Assembly (NCBI RefSeq): GCF_013404075.1
Contig: NZ_JACBJQ010000036.1
Span: forward strand, 1 to 59,166
Reading direction: 5' to 3'
Source: Mycolicibacterium vinylchloridicum
GTDB lineage: Bacteria > Actinomycetota > Actinomycetes > Mycobacteriales > Mycobacteriaceae
DNA: 59,166 bases
In this document: positions 32,240 through 41,097 of the stretch, one piece after another
How the letters are laid out: every line of letters starts with the position of its first letter
Numbering within the stretch: position 1 is the first letter of the stretch
Notes under the pieces: model-generated
Told to the model about the DNA's origin: nothing
Seen by the model: only the letters and a program-made list of their open reading frames with translations
The model's database searches: none
Program-made: the position numbers and the translations under genes

Positions 32240-34558
32240 ATGGCCGCACCTGTCACCCGTTACGCGGGAACGCGTGTCCCCCGGGTCGAGGACACTCGCC
32301 TGCTCACCGGGCACGGCACCTATGTCGACGACATTGTCCGACCGGGCATGCTGCACGCCTGCTTCGTGCGCAGCCCGTTCGCGCACGCTCGGATCAACAG
32401 CCTCGACGTCTCGGCCGCGCTCGAGCTGCCCGGTGTGCACGCGGTACTCACCGCCGCAGACCTGAACGCGGACGTCAAAGAGGCCTGGCACGCAGTGGCG
32501 GGCAAGGACGTTCCCGACACCCCCCGACCGCCGCTGGCCGACGGTGAGGTGAAGTTCGTCGGCGACCCCATCGCCATCGTCATCGCCGACAACCGCTACA
32601 TCGCCGAGGACGCCGTCGAACTCGTCGACGTCGATTACGACCCGCTGCCCGCGATCGCCGATTTCACCCAGGCGATCAACGCCGAAGCGGTGGTCCACGA
32701 GGCCTACCCCGACAACGTCGCAGGCGGCCTGGCCGGGGCACCGCCGGACGAGGAGGCCTTCGCCGCAGCGGCCTACGTCGCCGACGAGCAGATCTATCAG
32801 CAGACCCACGTGCCGGTACCCATCGAAACCCGCGGCCTGGTCGTCGAATGGGTAGCCGCCACACAGGAACTCACCCTGTGGGCTTCCACCCAGACCCCGC
32901 ACGAGTTGCGGGCGTTCGCCGCGCGGCTGCTCGGCATCCCGGCGCACGGGGTCCGGGTTATCACCCGGGACACCGGCGGTGGATTCGGCCAGAAGGTCGT
33001 CCCGATGCGCGAGGACATGTGCATCATGCTTGCCGCCCGCAAGGTGCCCGCGCCGCTCAAGTGGATCGAGGACCGCCGCGAGAACCTGATGTCGGCCGGA
33101 CAGGCCCGCCATGTCGACGGTCGGGCACGAATGGCGTTCGACGCCGACGGTGCAATCACCGCCGTCGCGATCGACTTCCTGCAGGACATCGGCGCCTACC
33201 CCACGCCCTATCCGGTGCTGACCACCGCGGCGATCGGGATGTTCTTCCCCGGCCCGTACCGGGTCCCCAAGGCCAGCTTCAACTACAAGACGGTGTTCAC
33301 CAACACCAGTGGTCTGGCCGCCTATCGGGGGCCCTGGCAGTACGAAACCCTCACGCGGGAAATACTTCTCGATATTGCGGCCCGCAAGATGGGCATCGAC
33401 CCGGTCGAGTTGCGGCGCAAGAATTTGCTGCGCCGCGACGAGATGCCGTACTTCAACCCCAACGGCATGCCATATGACCACGTCGCCCCGATGGAGACCT
33501 TCGAGCAGGCGGTCAAGATCCTCGACCACGAGGGGTTCCGCAAGGAGCAGGCCGAGGCGCTGGCCCAAGGCCGCTACATCGGACTCGGGTTCTCGGCCTA
33601 TATCGAGCCGACGGGTGCGGCGACCGGTCACCTGGCCACCGAGGGTTGCACCATCCGGATGGAACCCACCGGCAAGATCAACGTCTACGTGAACGGCGGA
33701 TCGAGCGGCAACAGCATCGAGACCACCGTCGTTCAGCTCACCGCCGACGCCCTGGGCGCCGACATCGACGACGTGTCGACGATCCAGGGCGACACCGCCG
33801 TCACCCCGTACGGTGCCGGCACACAGGGCAGCCGCAGCGGGCCGATGACCGCGGGCGCGGTCAACGAGGCGGGCACGATCCTGCGCAACCAACTGGTGGC
33901 GATGGCGGCCCACCAACTCGGTGTCGAGGAGTCCGATATCGAGTTGGCCAACTCGAAGGCCACATCGCGCGAAGATGCGACGAAGAGCGTCAGTTTCGCC
34001 GATCTCGCCTACCGCTCCTACTACGAGCCCCAGCAGCTCGCGCCAGGTATGGCGGCCACTCTGGAAGCGACCGCCCGCTTCACCTCGCAGACTATGATCC
34101 ACTGGGCCAACGCGACTCACGCCTGCACCTGCGAGGTGAACGTGACCACCGGCCGGGTCACCCTGACTCGCTACATCGTCAGCGAGGATGTCGGCCCGAT
34201 GATCAATCCCAACATCGTCGAGGGGCAGATCGCCGGCGGGACCGTGCAGGGCATCGGTGGTGCGCTGCTGGAGAACCTGGTCTACGACGATGACGGAAAC
34301 CCGTTGTCCACCACGTTCGTCGACTATCTCCTGCCGACCGCCACCGAGGTGCCGCCCATCGAGTACGGCCACGTGGAGGTGCCGAGCCCGGGGGTCGGCG
34401 GCTACAAAGGTTGCGGTGAGGGCGGGGCCATCGGCTCAACCCCCGCGGTGATCAACGCGATCAACGACGCCCTGGCCCCGCTCGGGGTGACGGTCACCAA
34501 GCTGCCCGCGACCCCGTCGCAGATCGTGGCGCTGATCGAGGCGGCCGCAGGCGATTAA
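32240..34558 (+). CDS. Molybdenum hydroxylase large subunit (xanthine dehydrogenase/CoxL family)
   Basis: A 772-residue molybdopterin-binding subunit. It has the RVEDTRLLTGHGTYVDD start, the GGGFGQK motif (about 250), and a Mo-proximal loop reading AYRGPWQYET. True form I CO dehydrogenase has AYRCSFR and form II has AYRGAGR; neither is present, so the substrate is probably an aldehyde, N-heterocycle or other aromatic. Near the C-terminus, GVGGYKGCGEGGAIG contains the active-site Glu (GEGG). It is convergent with the two genes for the other subunits and their stops overlap (TTAA). Confidence 0.88.
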   Translation: MAAPVTRYAGTRVPRVEDTRLLTGHGTYVDDIVRPGMLHACFVRSPFAHARINSLDVSAALELPGVHAVLTAADLNADVKEAWHAVAGKDVPDTPRPPLADGEVKFVGDPIAIVIADNRYIAEDAVELVDVDYDPLPAIADFTQAINAEAVVHEAYPDNVAGGLAGAPPDEEAFAAAAYVADEQIYQQTHVPVPIETRGLVVEWVAATQELTLWASTQTPHELRAFAARLLGIPAHGVRVITRDTGGGFGQKVVPMREDMCIMLAARKVPAPLKWIEDRRENLMSAGQARHVDGRARMAFDADGAITAVAIDFLQDIGAYPTPYPVLTTAAIGMFFPGPYRVPKASFNYKTVFTNTSGLAAYRGPWQYETLTREILLDIAARKMGIDPVELRRKNLLRRDEMPYFNPNGMPYDHVAPMETFEQAVKILDHEGFRKEQAEALAQGRYIGLGFSAYIEPTGAATGHLATEGCTIRMEPTGKINVYVNGGSSGNSIETTVVQLTADALGADIDDVSTIQGDTAVTPYGAGTQGSRSGPMTAGAVNEAGTILRNQLVAMAAHQLGVEESDIELANSKATSREDATKSVSFADLAYRSYYEPQQLAPGMAATLEATARFTSQTMIHWANATHACTCEVNVTTGRVTLTRYIVSEDVGPMINPNIVEGQIAGGTVQGIGGALLENLVYDDDGNPLSTTFVDYLLPTATEVPPIEYGHVEVPSPGVGGYKGCGEGGAIGSTPAVINAINDALAPLGVTVTKLPATPSQIVALIEAAAGD

Positions 34559-35031
34559 CCCTGGCCTGTTTCGGCAGCCTGGTGCACCGCGTTGACGATG
34601 CCCTGATAGCCGGTGCAGCGGCAGAAGTTGCCGGACAGGCCCTCGCGGATCTCCTCATCGGTGGGATGCGGGTTGTCGCGCAGCAGTGCCGTGATCGACA
34701 TGACGAAACCCGGTGTGCAGAAACCACACTGAAGCCCATGGCAGTCGCGCAGTGCGGCCTGCACCGGCGACAGCTCGCCGTCGGCTGATGCCACCCCCTC
34801 CACGGTCGAGACCTCGGCTCCTTCGGCCTGCACCGCGAACACCAGGCAAGACCGCACCGCCGCCCCGTCGAGCAATACTGTGCAGGCGCCGCACGAGCCG
34901 TGCTCGCAGCCCAGGTGCGTACCTGTCAGACCGCAGCGTTCGCGCAGAAAGTCAGCCAGGGTCAGCCGCGGCTCGACGATCGAATCGACGGGAACTCCGT
35001 TGACCGACACCGTGATCGGACGCTCATGCAT
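34555..35031 (-). CDS. Molybdenum hydroxylase small subunit, 2x[2Fe-2S]
   Basis: A 158-residue iron-sulfur subunit. The plant-type [2Fe-2S] domain has CEHGSCGACTVLLDG (with an earlier Cys in ERCGLTGTHLG), and the helical domain has QCGFCTPG and NFCRCTGY, giving eight cluster ligands. It transfers electrons from molybdenum to the FAD subunit. Its start overlaps the stop of the FAD subunit by 8 bp. Confidence 0.93.
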   Translation of the reverse strand: MHERPITVSVNGVPVDSIVEPRLTLADFLRERCGLTGTHLGCEHGSCGACTVLLDGAAVRSCLVFAVQAEGAEVSTVEGVASADGELSPVQAALRDCHGLQCGFCTPGFVMSITALLRDNPHPTDEEIREGLSGNFCRCTGYQGIVNAVHQAAETGQG

Positions 35032-35899
35032 CGAATGCCTCCTTGACCGCGGCCGACCACGCCTGCGCGGTCATCGCCGCGCCGACCCGTCGCCGATAGT
35101 CGGCCGAACCCTGCAGGTCGGCCGGGATGTCGTCGAGTTCGCTCATCGCGAGCTCACCGATCTCTTCGGCGGTGATGTCACCGACCGGACGACCCGTGAT
35201 CGCCGCCTCGGCGGCCGACGCCCGCCGCGGTGTGGCGCTCAGCGCCAGCAATCCGATGCCGCTGCGACGCACCCGGTCGTCGTCGTCGAGTTCGATGGCC
35301 ACCGCCGCGCCGGCGATCGCGAAATCGCCATGGCGGCGAGCGAATTCCTCGATCCCGAACCCGACGCGGCCCGACCAGATCGGGAAGCGCACACCGAGCA
35401 GGATCTCGCCGGGTTCCATCGCGGTTTCCCACACGCCCGCGAAGAAGTCACCGGCCGCGATCTCGCGCCCGCCCGATGTCGACACCGTCTCCATCGTGGC
35501 GTCCAGCGCCAGCGCGACGGCCGGATACTCCGCGGCCGGGTCGGCGTGAGCGATCGAGCCGCCGATGGTGCCCCGGCTGCGGATCTGGAAGTGGCCGATG
35601 TGCGGGGTGGCCCGGGTCAACAGTGGCACCGCCGCGCGCACCCGCTCGTCGGCGCCGACCGTGGCATGGGTGGTGCCGCCACCGATCCGCAGCACGTCGT
35701 CGCGCACCTCGATGCCCTTCATCTCGCCGAGCCGCGAGATGTCGATGAGGTTGTCGAAGAACGCCAGACGCATCGACAGCATCGGTACCAGGCTTTGTCC
35801 GCCGCCCAGCAGCTTGCCGTCGTCGCCGAATTCGGTCAGCATCTGCGCCGCCTCGGCGACGCTGTCCGGCCGGTGATAGTCGAACGGGGCCGGCTTCAT
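35024..35899 (-). CDS. Molybdenum hydroxylase FAD subunit (CoxM family)
   Basis: A 291-residue FAD-binding subunit with the two family motifs: LLGGGQSLVPMLSMRL (about residue 32) and TIGGSIAHADPAAEYP (about 110). It is first of a two-gene minus-strand operon with the 2Fe-2S subunit. The catalytic subunit is encoded on the other strand, which departs from the common medium-small-large operon. A 22-bp imperfect palindrome lies 22 bp upstream. Confidence 0.92.
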   Translation of the reverse strand: MKPAPFDYHRPDSVAEAAQMLTEFGDDGKLLGGGQSLVPMLSMRLAFFDNLIDISRLGEMKGIEVRDDVLRIGGGTTHATVGADERVRAAVPLLTRATPHIGHFQIRSRGTIGGSIAHADPAAEYPAVALALDATMETVSTSGGREIAAGDFFAGVWETAMEPGEILLGVRFPIWSGRVGFGIEEFARRHGDFAIAGAAVAIELDDDDRVRRSGIGLLALSATPRRASAAEAAITGRPVGDITAEEIGELAMSELDDIPADLQGSADYRRRVGAAMTAQAWSAAVKEAFDA

Positions 35900-35920
35900 C
35901 GGCAGCCGCCGCTGCGCATA

Positions 35921-35942
35921 ATGCTAAGCACGTGCACAGCAT
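35921..35942. promoter_or_regulatory. Imperfect 22-bp palindrome upstream of the FAD subunit gene
   Basis: Outer arms ATGCT and AGCAT enclose the perfect core GCACGTGC; nine of eleven positions pair. It sits 22 bp upstream of the minus-strand start and includes CTAAGCA, the inverse of the TGCTTAG in the large-subunit promoter. A TetR- or MarR-type operator is the likely meaning. Confidence 0.5.
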
Positions 35943-36095
35943 AGCGGGCAGCGCAAGGCCTGCGATTTCGGTGCGGTTTCGTTCGCTCAGCGACGGTTCA
36001 CGCGCCGAAATCGCGGTGGACGGAACCCGCTGTGTCCAGCTTGGCCACCCGGCCTAGCTGGGGCCTGGCCAGCAATTGCCCGCATACTGTCGATC

Positions 36096-37667
36096 ATGGA
36101 TCCGTCGCCGCCCCCGCGAGCGGCCACTGCGGGCAACCGCCACGGCCGCCATCGAGGGCCGTCCAATACCGGCCGGCGGGCGTTGAAGATCATCTCCCGA
36201 TCGGCGATCGGGCTGGCCTCTGCGGTGGTCGTGATGCTCACCGGTCTGGCCTATTCGCAGGCGCACGGTTTACTCAGCGGAATCACGGTTTCACAAGCGC
36301 TGGGCTCCGACGAGCCGCGCTCCAGCGGCGGTGCGATGAACATCCTGCTGATCGGGCTCGACTCCCGCAAGGATCAACAGGGCAACGAGCTGCCCGATGA
36401 ACTCCTGGACAAGCTGCACGCCGGCGACTCCGACTCGGGCGGCTACAACACCAACACGCTGATCCTGGTGCACATCAGCGCCGACGACCACGTCGTCGCG
36501 TTCTCGATCCCGCGCGACGACTACGTGGCCGTCAGCGGCATCAAGGGCTACAGCCACATCAAGATCAAGGAAGCCTACGGGCTGACCAAGGCCCAGACCG
36601 AGCAGAAGCTGGTCGACGAGGGCATCGGCGATCGCGCCGAGTTGGAGCGCGCGGGACGGGAGGCCGGCCGTAAAGCGACGATCCGCGCGGTGCGCAATCT
36701 GACCGGCCAGCCCATCGACTACTTCGCCGAGGTCAATCTCGCGAGCTTCTATCATCTGGCCGACAGCCTCGGCGGCGTCGACGTTTGCCTCAATCACGCC
36801 GTGCACGACGACTACTCGGGAGCCAACTTTCCGGCCGGTCCGCAGCGACTGAACGCCGAACAGGCTCTGGCGTTCGTCCGGCAGCGGCACGGCCTGGAGA
36901 ACGGCGACCTCGACCGCACCCACCGGCAGCAGGCCTTCCTGCTGTCGGTCTCACACGAGTTGCAGCAGTCCGGTTCGTTCACCGACCTGGACAAGTTCAA
37001 GCGATTGATGGACGTGGCCCGCCAGGACATCGTGCTGTCGGAAGGCTGGGGCGAGGACCAGTTCCGCCGGATGGCCGCCCTGGCCGGCGGCAACGTCGAG
37101 TTCCGCACACTGCCGGTGGTGCGCTACGACAACATCAACGGCCAAGACGTCAACATCGTCGATCCGGCCAAGATCCGTGCCGAAATCGCAAGGGCGATCG
37201 GTGGCGACTCCGCCACCGCGACCACGACCACTGTCCCGCAACCGATTCCACCACCCAACCCGCAAACCGTGGTCAGCGTCGTCAACGCCAGCGACACCTC
37301 GGGGTTGGCCTCACAGGCGGCGTCACTGCTGGGCAAGCACGACTTCACGATCGACGAGGTCCGTGACCGCGAGTCGGGCGAACCGATCGACACGGTGATC
37401 ACCTACGGCCCCGGCGGAAAAACCGACGCGCAGTCGGTGGCCACCATCCTCGGCGTCGAGAACGCACCGCAGGCCACCCTCGCACTGGCCGCCGACCACG
37501 TGCGCGTCGTGCTCGGCCAGGGCTACGACGTCCCGCCCGATCAGCCGCAGTCCGAGGACTTCGTCTCGACCTCGACGTCCCACCGCAGCTGGTCGGAGAT
37601 GACCGTCACCCCGACTCCCGACCAGGGCGCCCCGATCGACGGCGGCCAGGTTCCCTGTGTCAACTAA
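36096..37667 (+). CDS. LytR-CpsA-Psr (LCP) family cell-wall polymer ligase
   Basis: A 523-residue membrane-anchored protein. It has a basic, Pro-rich cytoplasmic N-terminus, one TM helix (about 38-58), an LCP catalytic domain (about 75-340), and a C-terminal LytR_C domain (about 385-480) after a Thr/Pro linker. LCP residues seen are the DSR stretch (LIGLDSRKD), SIPRDDYV, and the Arg pair in FVRQRHGLENGDLDRTHRQQ. LCP enzymes join polymers to peptidoglycan, arabinogalactan in mycobacteria. A TACTGT -10-like element lies 5 bp before the ATG, so the transcript may be leaderless. Confidence 0.92.
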   Translation: MDPSPPPRAATAGNRHGRHRGPSNTGRRALKIISRSAIGLASAVVVMLTGLAYSQAHGLLSGITVSQALGSDEPRSSGGAMNILLIGLDSRKDQQGNELPDELLDKLHAGDSDSGGYNTNTLILVHISADDHVVAFSIPRDDYVAVSGIKGYSHIKIKEAYGLTKAQTEQKLVDEGIGDRAELERAGREAGRKATIRAVRNLTGQPIDYFAEVNLASFYHLADSLGGVDVCLNHAVHDDYSGANFPAGPQRLNAEQALAFVRQRHGLENGDLDRTHRQQAFLLSVSHELQQSGSFTDLDKFKRLMDVARQDIVLSEGWGEDQFRRMAALAGGNVEFRTLPVVRYDNINGQDVNIVDPAKIRAEIARAIGGDSATATTTTVPQPIPPPNPQTVVSVVNASDTSGLASQAASLLGKHDFTIDEVRDRESGEPIDTVITYGPGGKTDAQSVATILGVENAPQATLALAADHVRVVLGQGYDVPPDQPQSEDFVSTSTSHRSWSEMTVTPTPDQGAPIDGGQVPCVN

Positions 37668-37698
37668 GGCTGGTGCCGTGTCAACTAGCTTGGATGCC

Positions 37699-38589
37699 AT
37701 GCGCATCGGAGTCATCGGACTGGGGAATATGGGCGCGGGAATCGCCGCGAATCTGATCAAGGCCGGACACGAGGTGACGGTCTACAACCGCTCCCGCCCG
37801 AAGGTGGATGCGCTGGCGGCGCAAGGCGCCCGCCCGGCCGACACCGTCGCCGACGCCTGCGGGGGTGACGTCGTGCTGACGATGCTCGCCGACGACGACG
37901 CCGTTGCGGCCGTGGCGTTCGGCGACGGCGGCATCATCGCCTCGGCCGGGCCGCAGACCGTCCACATCTCCTCCAGCACGATCAGCGTCGGCCTGTCGAA
38001 GCGCCTCACCGAGGCGCACGCCGCCGCGGGCCGAGCGTTCGTGGCGGCCCCGGTGTTCGGCAGGCCGGAGGCCGCCGCTGCCGCAGCCTTGTTCGTCGTC
38101 GCCGCCGGACCGGTCGCCACCGTCAACGCGATGACGCCCGTCTTTGATGCGATCGGCCAACGCACGTTCGTGGTCGCCGAGGACCCGTCGGCAGCCAATC
38201 TGGTCAAGCTGAGCGGCAACTTCCTCATCGGCTCGGTGATCGAGTCCCTCGGCGAAGCGATGGCGCTCGTGGTCAAGGGCGGCGTCGACCGGCATCAGTA
38301 CCTGGACATCCTGACGTCGACGTTGTTCTCGGCCCCGGTGTACAAGACCTACGGAGGCCTGATCGCCGACGAACAGTTCGAACCGGCCGGCTTCGCAGCG
38401 CCATTGGGGCACAAGGACATTGGATTGGTGCTGTCGGCCGCCGAGGAACTACGGGTGCCGCTGCCGATTGCCAGCCTGCTGCGCGATCGGTTCCTGCGCC
38501 TGCTCGCCGAGGGCGGCGAGCACCTGGACTGGTCGGCGATCAGCGGCCTCGCGGCCGCCGATGCCGGCGCCTCAGACCACTCCGCGTAG
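37699..38589 (+). CDS. 3-hydroxyisobutyrate dehydrogenase-like NAD(P)-binding oxidoreductase
   Basis: A 296-residue beta-hydroxyacid dehydrogenase with GVIGLGNMGAGIAANL at the very N-terminus, a substrate loop reading FVAAPVFGRPEAA in place of the usual DAPVSGG, and the catalytic Lys in NLVKLSGNFL. The altered substrate loop puts it in the imine-reductase-like/6-phosphogluconate branch rather than true hydroxyisobutyrate dehydrogenase. The ATG at 37699 is used; the open frame upstream overlaps the LCP gene. Its 3' end overlaps the convergent SDR by 18 bp. Confidence 0.85.
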   Translation: MRIGVIGLGNMGAGIAANLIKAGHEVTVYNRSRPKVDALAAQGARPADTVADACGGDVVLTMLADDDAVAAVAFGDGGIIASAGPQTVHISSSTISVGLSKRLTEAHAAAGRAFVAAPVFGRPEAAAAAALFVVAAGPVATVNAMTPVFDAIGQRTFVVAEDPSAANLVKLSGNFLIGSVIESLGEAMALVVKGGVDRHQYLDILTSTLFSAPVYKTYGGLIADEQFEPAGFAAPLGHKDIGLVLSAAEELRVPLPIASLLRDRFLRLLAEGGEHLDWSAISGLAAADAGASDHSA

Positions 38590-39402
38590 CGCGTCGGCAC
38601 CCAGCGCTGGCTCGAGCATCGCCCGGTAATCCGGTCCGCGGCGCAGGTTCTGCCCCCCGTCGACGCCGATGATCTGCCCGGTGATCCACTGGGCGGCATC
38701 GCTGAGCAGGAACAGCGTCATGTTCGCGACGTCTTCGACCTCGCCCGGGCGCGGCAGCGGGGTGCAATCCGCGTAGTCCCCACTGATATCGGGTGAATCG
38801 AGAACCAGCTGCACCAGCTCGGTCTTGATCAGACCGGGCCGGATGCCATTGACCCGCACCCAGGACGGCCCGAGTTCGTCGGCGGCCAGCTTGAGCAGAT
38901 GGTCCAGGCCCGACTTGGTGACGCCGTATGGGCCGAACCAGCGGTGGGTGTTGCTGGCCGCGATCGAGGAGATCCCGACGAAGGAACCCCCGCCGCCGCG
39001 CACCATCTCGCGCGCGGAGTGCTTGAGCACGTACATCGAGCCGTTGATGTTGAGGTCGACCGTCGCACGCCAGGCCTCGGAGTCCATCTGGGTGATCGGG
39101 CCGATGGTCTGCGAACCGCCGGCGCAGTGCACGACGCCGCTCAGCCGGCCGTTCCATGCCGTGGCCGCATCGACGACCGCGGCGACTTGATCCTCGTTGG
39201 TGACGTCGGCGGGCTCGTAGTTGACGTTGCCTTTCGGTGAGACGGCCTTGATCTCGTCGACGGCCGCGGCGAGGCGATCGGCGCTGCGGCCGACGATCAT
39301 GACATTGGCGCCGGCCTTGGCCAGCCCCTCCGCAATGCCTTTACCGATACCGCTGCCACCACCGGTGATCAGGTACGTCCGATCCTCGAACGAGAGCTGC
39401 AC
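38572..39402 (-). CDS. Short-chain dehydrogenase/reductase, probable KstR regulon member
   Basis: A 276-residue SDR starting at GTG 39402, supported by GAGGAG 6 bases upstream. Motifs are TGGGSGIGKGIA, HCAGG, and SSIAASNTHRWFGPYGVTKSG (Ser, Tyr-x3-Lys). The end has ITGQIIGVDGGQNLRRG. A perfect KstR consensus lies about 20 bp upstream, so it is probably used in cholesterol catabolism, as are several related SDRs of that regulon. The exact substrate is unknown. Confidence 0.88.
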   Translation of the reverse strand: MQLSFEDRTYLITGGGSGIGKGIAEGLAKAGANVMIVGRSADRLAAAVDEIKAVSPKGNVNYEPADVTNEDQVAAVVDAATAWNGRLSGVVHCAGGSQTIGPITQMDSEAWRATVDLNINGSMYVLKHSAREMVRGGGGSFVGISSIAASNTHRWFGPYGVTKSGLDHLLKLAADELGPSWVRVNGIRPGLIKTELVQLVLDSPDISGDYADCTPLPRPGEVEDVANMTLFLLSDAAQWITGQIIGVDGGQNLRRGPDYRAMLEPALGADALRGVV

Positions 39403-39847
39403 GCCGACTCCTCACGCAAAACTGGAACAAGTTCTACGTATAGAACCACGGTGTCGCGCCGCGGCATAGACCCCGTCCCACTAGCGGCACTACCCTGCCC
39501 CGGCTCGATTTCCGATCGCTGCCAGCGAACATCTGACAATCCCCAAATCCGCCCTATTGACCGTCGGCGCCAATCCCGCCGAGGGCGGCGGCATTGCGCC
39601 ACTCAAGCGGCCATACCCGGTAATTCCGTTAGGGCGATGCCATTGCCGATATCGCGATTGCCGGTCCTTACAGACCCTTGTGAACAGCGGTCATGTGACT
39701 GAGAAACGGTTCACGAAGAAATATTGACTGCCCTGTAACACGCGCGCGCTGACGTTCGATAAAACCGCCGAACAACCACGGGACGGGGATGGCAGCAATA
39801 CACTGCCCTGACACGGCCACTCAGCAAACCTAGTAGAAGGCACGATC
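39403..39847. other. 445-bp gene-free region
   Basis: No plausible gene. The left end holds the KstR box of the minus-strand SDR. The middle has no feature I can support. The right part contains TTGACT (39724-39729) without a well-placed -10, a TACACT -10-like element (39799-39804), and AGAAGG 8 bases before the first small secreted protein gene. The long leader could hold a promoter for the three-gene set. Confidence 0.5.
39423..39436. promoter_or_regulatory. KstR operator upstream of the SDR gene
   Basis: TGGAACAAGTTCTA matches the KstR consensus TnnAACnnGTTnnA at every fixed position. A further TAGAAC half-site follows at 39441-39446. It is 21 bp upstream of the minus-strand SDR start. 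Confidence 0.75.
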
Positions 39848-40162
39848 ATGGCAAATCTGAAGAATTCCGCGCGGCGCCTGGCCTTGGCCGGCGGCTTCGC
39901 GCTCGCGGTCGCGGCGGCTCCGGCGCTGGCCGTTTCGGCCCTTCCGTCGACCGGTTCCGTCGCGGCCTGCCCGCCCGGCCAGGTGGTCAACCCGGCGACC
40001 GGCGGGTGCGAAGTGCAGGCACCGACTGGCCCGCAGGGCGGCCTGCCCGAAGTGCAAGGGATACCTTGCACAGGCGCAAACACCGGTCAGTGCATAGGAT
40101 TGCAGGAAGAGCAGCAGGCTCCCGCGCAACAACCCCGCTCCACAGTCTCGACCAGTCCGTAG
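39848..40162 (+). CDS. Small secreted Cys-pair protein, copy 1 (Ibp1-like annotation)
   Basis: A 104-residue exported protein. It has a signal peptide (1-29, AAAPALAVSA) and a short Pro/Gly-rich middle with CPPGQVVNPATGGC. The conserved C-terminal block LPEVQGIPCTGANTGQCIGLQE is followed by a Pro/Gln spacer and the terminal STVSTSP. The three small genes here share this plan. Similar mycobacterial proteins are, from memory, annotated as intersectin-EH binding protein Ibp1; I treat that name as uninformative. The four mature Cys could form two disulfides. Function unknown. Confidence 0.8.
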   Translation: MANLKNSARRLALAGGFALAVAAAPALAVSALPSTGSVAACPPGQVVNPATGGCEVQAPTGPQGGLPEVQGIPCTGANTGQCIGLQEEQQAPAQQPRSTVSTSP

Positions 40163-40213
40163 AACGGAGGGCCGGCTTCGGAACTCCGTCAACTTCTCTA
40201 GGAAGTGTGAAGT

Positions 40214-40600
40214 ATGGCGATTTCCTCCTCAGTCGGCCGCCGCATTCTGCTCGCAGGCGGTTTCAGCATCGCGATCGCGGCCGCGCCCGCCGTTGCCTTC
40301 CTCGCGGCTCCGGCGGGTGCACCGGCCGGTCCAGCCATCGCTTGCCCGGCCGGTGAGTCGGAAGACCTCTACACCGATCAGTGCGTTCCGGAGATGGTGC
40401 CGAACCAGCCGGGTGGCAATTACCCCACGCCGACGAGCGGCGGCGGTAACGTGACCTACTCGACGCCGGGCGACCCCAACAGCCTGCCCGAGGTTCAGGG
40501 CATCCCGTGCACGGGCGCCAACACCGGCCAGTGCATCGGGCTCCAGGAGAATCAGGTGCCCGCCGTCACGCCGCATTCGAGTATTTCGTCTAGCCCGTAG
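40214..40600 (+). CDS. Small secreted Cys-pair protein, copy 2
   Basis: A 128-residue paralogue of the upstream gene, 51 bp after it. It has a signal peptide (about 1-32), CPAGESEDLYTDQC in the middle, a Gly/Thr-rich spacer, and the same 22-residue C-terminal block as copy 1, differing by a single residue. It ends in SSISSSP. The near-identity of the block next to a diverged remainder points to selection on the block, which may be a binding surface outside the cell. Function unknown. Confidence 0.8.
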   Translation: MAISSSVGRRILLAGGFSIAIAAAPAVAFLAAPAGAPAGPAIACPAGESEDLYTDQCVPEMVPNQPGGNYPTPTSGGGNVTYSTPGDPNSLPEVQGIPCTGANTGQCIGLQENQVPAVTPHSSISSSP

Positions 40601-40628
40601 TCGAACGGGCGGATCAGGGAGGGCAACG

Positions 40629-41066
40629 ATGCCGGTCCAATCCACCTGGGTGGTAAAGCTGTTGACCGCGAGCGCGTTTGCGCTCGCGGTTTCCACCGCT
40701 CCGCTGGCTCACGCCGAAGGCGGCGGGATACCCGAGCCCGGACCGGGTGGCCCCCAGCCGGTGGCGTCGCAGCCAGGTGGAACGGCCGGCTGCGAGTCGG
40801 GCGAGTCGCTGGACCCGTCGACCGGCAACTGCACTCCGACCATGACCCCGGTCGCCACCACCAACGGTGACGAGGCGTTCGACGATCTGCAGCCGCGCAC
40901 CACACAGGACATGTCGTCCACCGTCGAGACAGGTGTCGGAGCCGACCTGGTCCCCAACATCAACGGCACCCCGTGCACCGGCTACTGGGAGTCGGCGGCC
41001 TGCTACGAGACCAGTCAGGACGAGGTTGCCGTCCAGCCCAAGTCGACGCTCTCCTCGAGCCCGTAG
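40629..41066 (+). CDS. Small secreted Cys-pair protein, copy 3 (diverged)
   Basis: A 145-residue member starting 28 bp after copy 2. It has a signal peptide (about 1-29, ending AHA) and a CESGESLDPSTGNC middle that matches the corresponding Cys pair of the other copies. The C-terminal block is changed to PNINGTPCTGYWESAACYET, keeping both Cys, and the terminus is STLSSSP. It is probably cotranscribed with the other two and may have a different partner. Confidence 0.78.
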   Translation: MPVQSTWVVKLLTASAFALAVSTAPLAHAEGGGIPEPGPGGPQPVASQPGGTAGCESGESLDPSTGNCTPTMTPVATTNGDEAFDDLQPRTTQDMSSTVETGVGADLVPNINGTPCTGYWESAACYETSQDEVAVQPKSTLSSSP

Positions 41067-41097
41067 CTGATATTTGCCCCTTCGCTAAGGTTGAGAG

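Noticed and set aside
31994..34372. 792-residue minus-strand open frame opposite the molybdenum hydroxylase large subunit
   Set aside because: It is the antisense shadow of a well-recognised CoxL-family gene. High GC leaves long antisense frames open; its translation shows only Asp/Arg/Gly-rich low-complexity sequence without any domain.
32240..35899. Carbon monoxide dehydrogenase (coxMSL)
   Set aside because: The active-site loop AYRGPWQ lacks the AYRCSFR motif of form I, so CO oxidation is not supported.
39724..39760. TTGACT as the promoter of the small secreted protein genes
   Set aside because: No TANNNT -10 element lies at 16-18 bp spacing. Only an isolated TACACT further downstream is seen.
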